A DNA stretch of 64,000 bases from Mikania micrantha. Its lineage: Eukaryota; Streptophyta; Magnoliopsida; Asterales; Asteraceae. The stretch is taken from positions 2,914,001 to 2,978,000 of the forward strand of contig CM018694.1 in the NCBI GenBank assembly GCA_009363875.1, in the 5' to 3' direction. The translations under genes and the position numbers were made by a program. Shown piece after piece: positions 61,535 to 64,000 of the stretch (its first letter is position 1; each line of letters opens with the position of its first letter). The notes under the pieces are model-generated. The model did not search any database, was not told the DNA's origin, and worked only from the letters and a program-made list of their open reading frames with translations.

Positions 61535-62700
61535 TTTGAGTCATATTATGAAATTAAGGGAAAGAGTGATTGAGACCAGAAACTCAAGTCACAACAAATG
61601 AATTTGGCTTTATGCTGGGATGGTCAACCACATAAGCATTAAACATTCTGAGGCTGATAGAGAAATATAGGGAGACGAAGCGAAATTTACATATGGTGTT
61701 CATTGGCCTTGAGAAGGCTTATGATAGTGTGTCATGTAAGATGATTAGGGATAGTATTAAGACTAGAGGTATTCCATGGGAATATATAAAGCTAATAAGA
61801 GATACATAGTCGGGGCTAAACGAGTGTTAGGGCACCATTGAGGGATATCGACTTCTTCCCAGTAGGACTTCACCCAGAATCAGTGTTGAGCTCGTTCTTT
61901 TTTGCAGCTATCTTAGATGAGATGTCAAATTCGGTTCAGGAGGCTATCCCATGGTGCATGTTTTTTGTGGATGATATCATGTTAGTGGTAGAAAAGGACC
62001 TAAACATGAGGCTAGAGGAATCGTGAGCGACTTTAGAGCGTGAAGGCATGCTTATTAGTCGGTTTAAAACCTAATATCTCCATTGTAATTTCAGTGGGGC
62101 CATGTTGAAGGCCATGAGATGCCATAAACAACAAAGTTCAATTATTCATGATCGTTCGTTTAGAGTGTCCTGGACATTGATTGTGACGTAGCCCATTTTC
62201 TGGCAGGTTGGTGCAGGGGAGAGCCAAGCATCCTATGCGACAAGAAGTTTCCAAAAAAAACTAAAAGGTAAATTTTATATATTCATAGTACAACCAACTA
62301 TGTTGTACTAAGTCGATTTTGATCAGTTAAGAAAAATTATGAGTCAAGAAGATTTAAGATAGAGAGAGTTGAGACAATAGAGATGAGGATGTTGAGATGG
62401 ATGTGTGTGCTTACAAAGTTGACCTGATAAAGAATGAAGTATTCAGGGAAAGATTCGGGCATGTGCAAAACTTGTAAAAAAAGCGGAGACTCTCTGTGTG
62501 TAGAGGAAGCATGGGCAAACCAAGGTTGACATGGGATGAGCGGATTCGTATAGAGTTGCACCTTTTTAAGGACATGATCGCTAATAAGAGTTCTTGGAGA
62601 CTCATGATAAAGTTAAGATATTTATAGAGTTTTTGAGGATAAAGGTTAGTCAGTTGTAGTTTTAAACATGACCTTAGTATATGATCTTCTAGGACTACAC
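61535..62700 (+). pseudogene. RTE-type LINE reverse transcriptase remnant
   Basis: Degenerate plant LINE RT. Recognisable pieces: N-E-F-G-F-M (61600), L-E-K-A-Y-D-S-V (61710), V-G-L-H-P-E-S-V-L-S-S (61865), F-F-V-D-D-I (61965, where A-D-D is normal), then E-M-R-M-L-R-W-M-C-like and W-D-E-R-I-R sequences at 62380-62560. Stops and frameshifts throughout. The 5' endonuclease part is missing. Confidence 0.75.
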
Positions 62701-62888
62701 TTTGTTCGTTCTCTTTTGTTTTTCTGCCATGTATTCCTGTTTTATTTAATCTTGTAATGTGTTTTCCCATATGTGAAAAACTATTCATTTGTATGTTTAT
62801 GCTTGTGTGTGTGTTTCTACAGAAGCAACCTCTTTATTCCATTCGGATATGGGTAAAGTTTACCCTCATCCCCTACTGTTAGTGGGAC

Positions 62889-63587
62889 CGAAGTCACAGA
62901 ATTCGCTCTATAAGCCATGAATTTCGAATTGGTTCGTTTCGGTCCCATTCGAATTCGATAGCGAATTGATCGTCTAGGTTCGTTGCTTCAATTCGCAGCA
63001 TAATCGAGAATCAAATTCGCTTTATACTGGAACCAATTGAAGTTGAATCGTGAATTTCTGAACCCTAAATCGCGATTTGAACCAAAAACTGTAAACCATA
63101 AATCGCGAATCGAACCAATGTTTCGTGAATTTGGAAGGAAATTTCTATTCACATGAATTTAAATGATTCGTGAGTCGTGAACGGCTCCTCATTCACGTGA
63201 AATTTCTCTTCGCATGAAATTTGGATTGATCACCAATTTCAATTTTCAGTCTTAGTTGTCTTCTTCTGTTCTCCTTAATTCACGAAAATCTTAATTTATA
63301 AATCTGATACGAATTTTTGCAATTTTGTGTTTTATTTATTTTGGTATTTGTGTTTGCTTTTTTGACTATTTTGAAACAATCTTGAATTAGAATATATGTT
63401 GAGTTATTTTATTTTGGAACAATCTTTATTTTGAATATATGTGTAGCGAACTGATATTATTAGGAAACCGAACCCGACCTTACCAAAATGAACCTACCCC
63501 CTTGCGAATTGAATTCATGGCCTCTAGCGAATCGCGAACCCGTTCCTTGTTCCCGAACCGAGGCGAACTGCGAATTAGTTGACTATG
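62889..63587. mobile_element. hAT-like miniature element, 699 bp
   Basis: 8-bp duplication agtgggac (62881-62888 and 63588-63595). Imperfect inverted ends cgaAGTCAcagAATTCGC and GCGAATTagtTGACTatg. The interior is dense in AATTCG / CGAATT words and related to no ORF. Confidence 0.65.
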
Positions 63588-63595
63588 AGTGGGAC

Positions 63596-63770
63596 TTTAT
63601 ATGGGTATGTTTATTTGCATATACAGATCTTTTACTTGTAATGTTTGAATCATCTCAATAAAAATATCCTAGTTACCGCCCGCGGATGTAGGTCATTTTA
63701 GACCAAACCATGTTTAACCCTCGTGTTCTTTATTGCTTTCGTGTGTGTGTTTTGGTTTGTATTGAAATCC
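63596..63770 (+). repeat. Copia LTR remnant (3' part)
   Basis: The phrase gcggatgtaggtc ... gaccaaaccatgtt followed by ttattgctttcgtg resembles the polyadenylation region near the 3' end of Copia LTRs. Boundaries not defined. Confidence 0.4.
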
Positions 63771-63774
63771 CTAG

Positions 63775-63960
63775 CAACCTACCATCTAGACGGTTGGATA
63801 CCATTCTGGTTGTTGATTGCCTAAAAAAATACACATATTTTATCCTGCTTTCTCACTCTTTTACAACCAAATTTGTGGCTGCTTTATGTATAAAAAGGTG
63901 GTTCGCCTTCATGGGTTCCCTCGTTCCATTGTCCAGGATCTTGATATCATTTTCTTAAGC
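63775..63960 (+). pseudogene. Ty3 integrase fragment
   Basis: Short degenerate piece of a Ty3 integrase core: D-T-I-L-V-V with D-C-L-K-K-Y near the first catalytic Asp, F-I-L-L-S-H-S-F-T, then, after a frame change, H-G-F-P-like and Q-D-L-D-I-I-F-L sequence around the second Asp. Truncated on both sides; nothing further is seen to 64000. Confidence 0.65.
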
Positions 63961-64000
63961 CACTTTTAATAGGAGTTTTCTTTTTTTTTTTTCAAGTTAG

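Overview
This is nuclear DNA of a flowering plant, built almost entirely from transposable elements, with one recognisable host gene. Evidence for a plant: Ty3 and Copia LTR elements primed by initiator-tRNA-Met sites, a Helitron, Harbinger and hAT miniature elements, Au-like SINEs, and a host gene with GT-AG introns whose exons resemble the plant LMBR1-like membrane protein. A composite-family eudicot (Asteraceae) is my best guess from the general look of the Ty3 elements; this is inference.

Layout. 1-8955: 3' part of a Tekay/Del-type Ty3 chromovirus on the + strand (element 1). It has an unusual extra ORF (18-818), a leader with tandem hairpin repeats, an intact 1576-residue Gag-Pol (2019-6749) and a 3' LTR (6813-8955). 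8956-10784: an old minus-strand LTR fragment. 10785-44640: a deeply nested stack. The outer layer is a degenerate minus-strand Ty3 element (element C): 3' LTR at 10785, pol at 13816-15058 and 35529-36536, gag up to 37844, 5' LTR from 37992. Its RT is split by solo LTR D (15064-35523, target duplication cattg). D holds solo LTR F (15904-18549, duplication aaaat) and solo LTR E (21206-35127, duplication catac). E holds a young full-length Tekay-type element (element 2, 24455-34907) with a broken pol. Element C's 5' LTR carries a 730-bp hexanucleotide array and a 3.5-kb Helitron (40814-44332).

44641-50900: AT-rich sequence with a Harbinger miniature element and a probable Copia LTR. 50922-58802: the first six exons of an LMBR1-like multi-pass membrane protein gene. 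Its first intron is swollen by Harbinger, hAT, SINE and truncated Copia insertions. The intron after exon 6 appears to run past the window end and holds a 1.9-kb gag-only LTR element, an RTE-type LINE, another hAT-like element and a Copia LTR and Ty3 integrase remnant.

The most interesting signals are regulatory. Elements 1 and 2 carry four copies of CGCGGTACGCG with nearly the same spacing (32/46/32 and 33/45/33). The other large LTRs (D, E, F) each carry a dense cluster of their own CpG-containing word. A short inverted motif about 300-400 bp from the LTR 3' end recurs in at least four LTRs and an LTR fragment.
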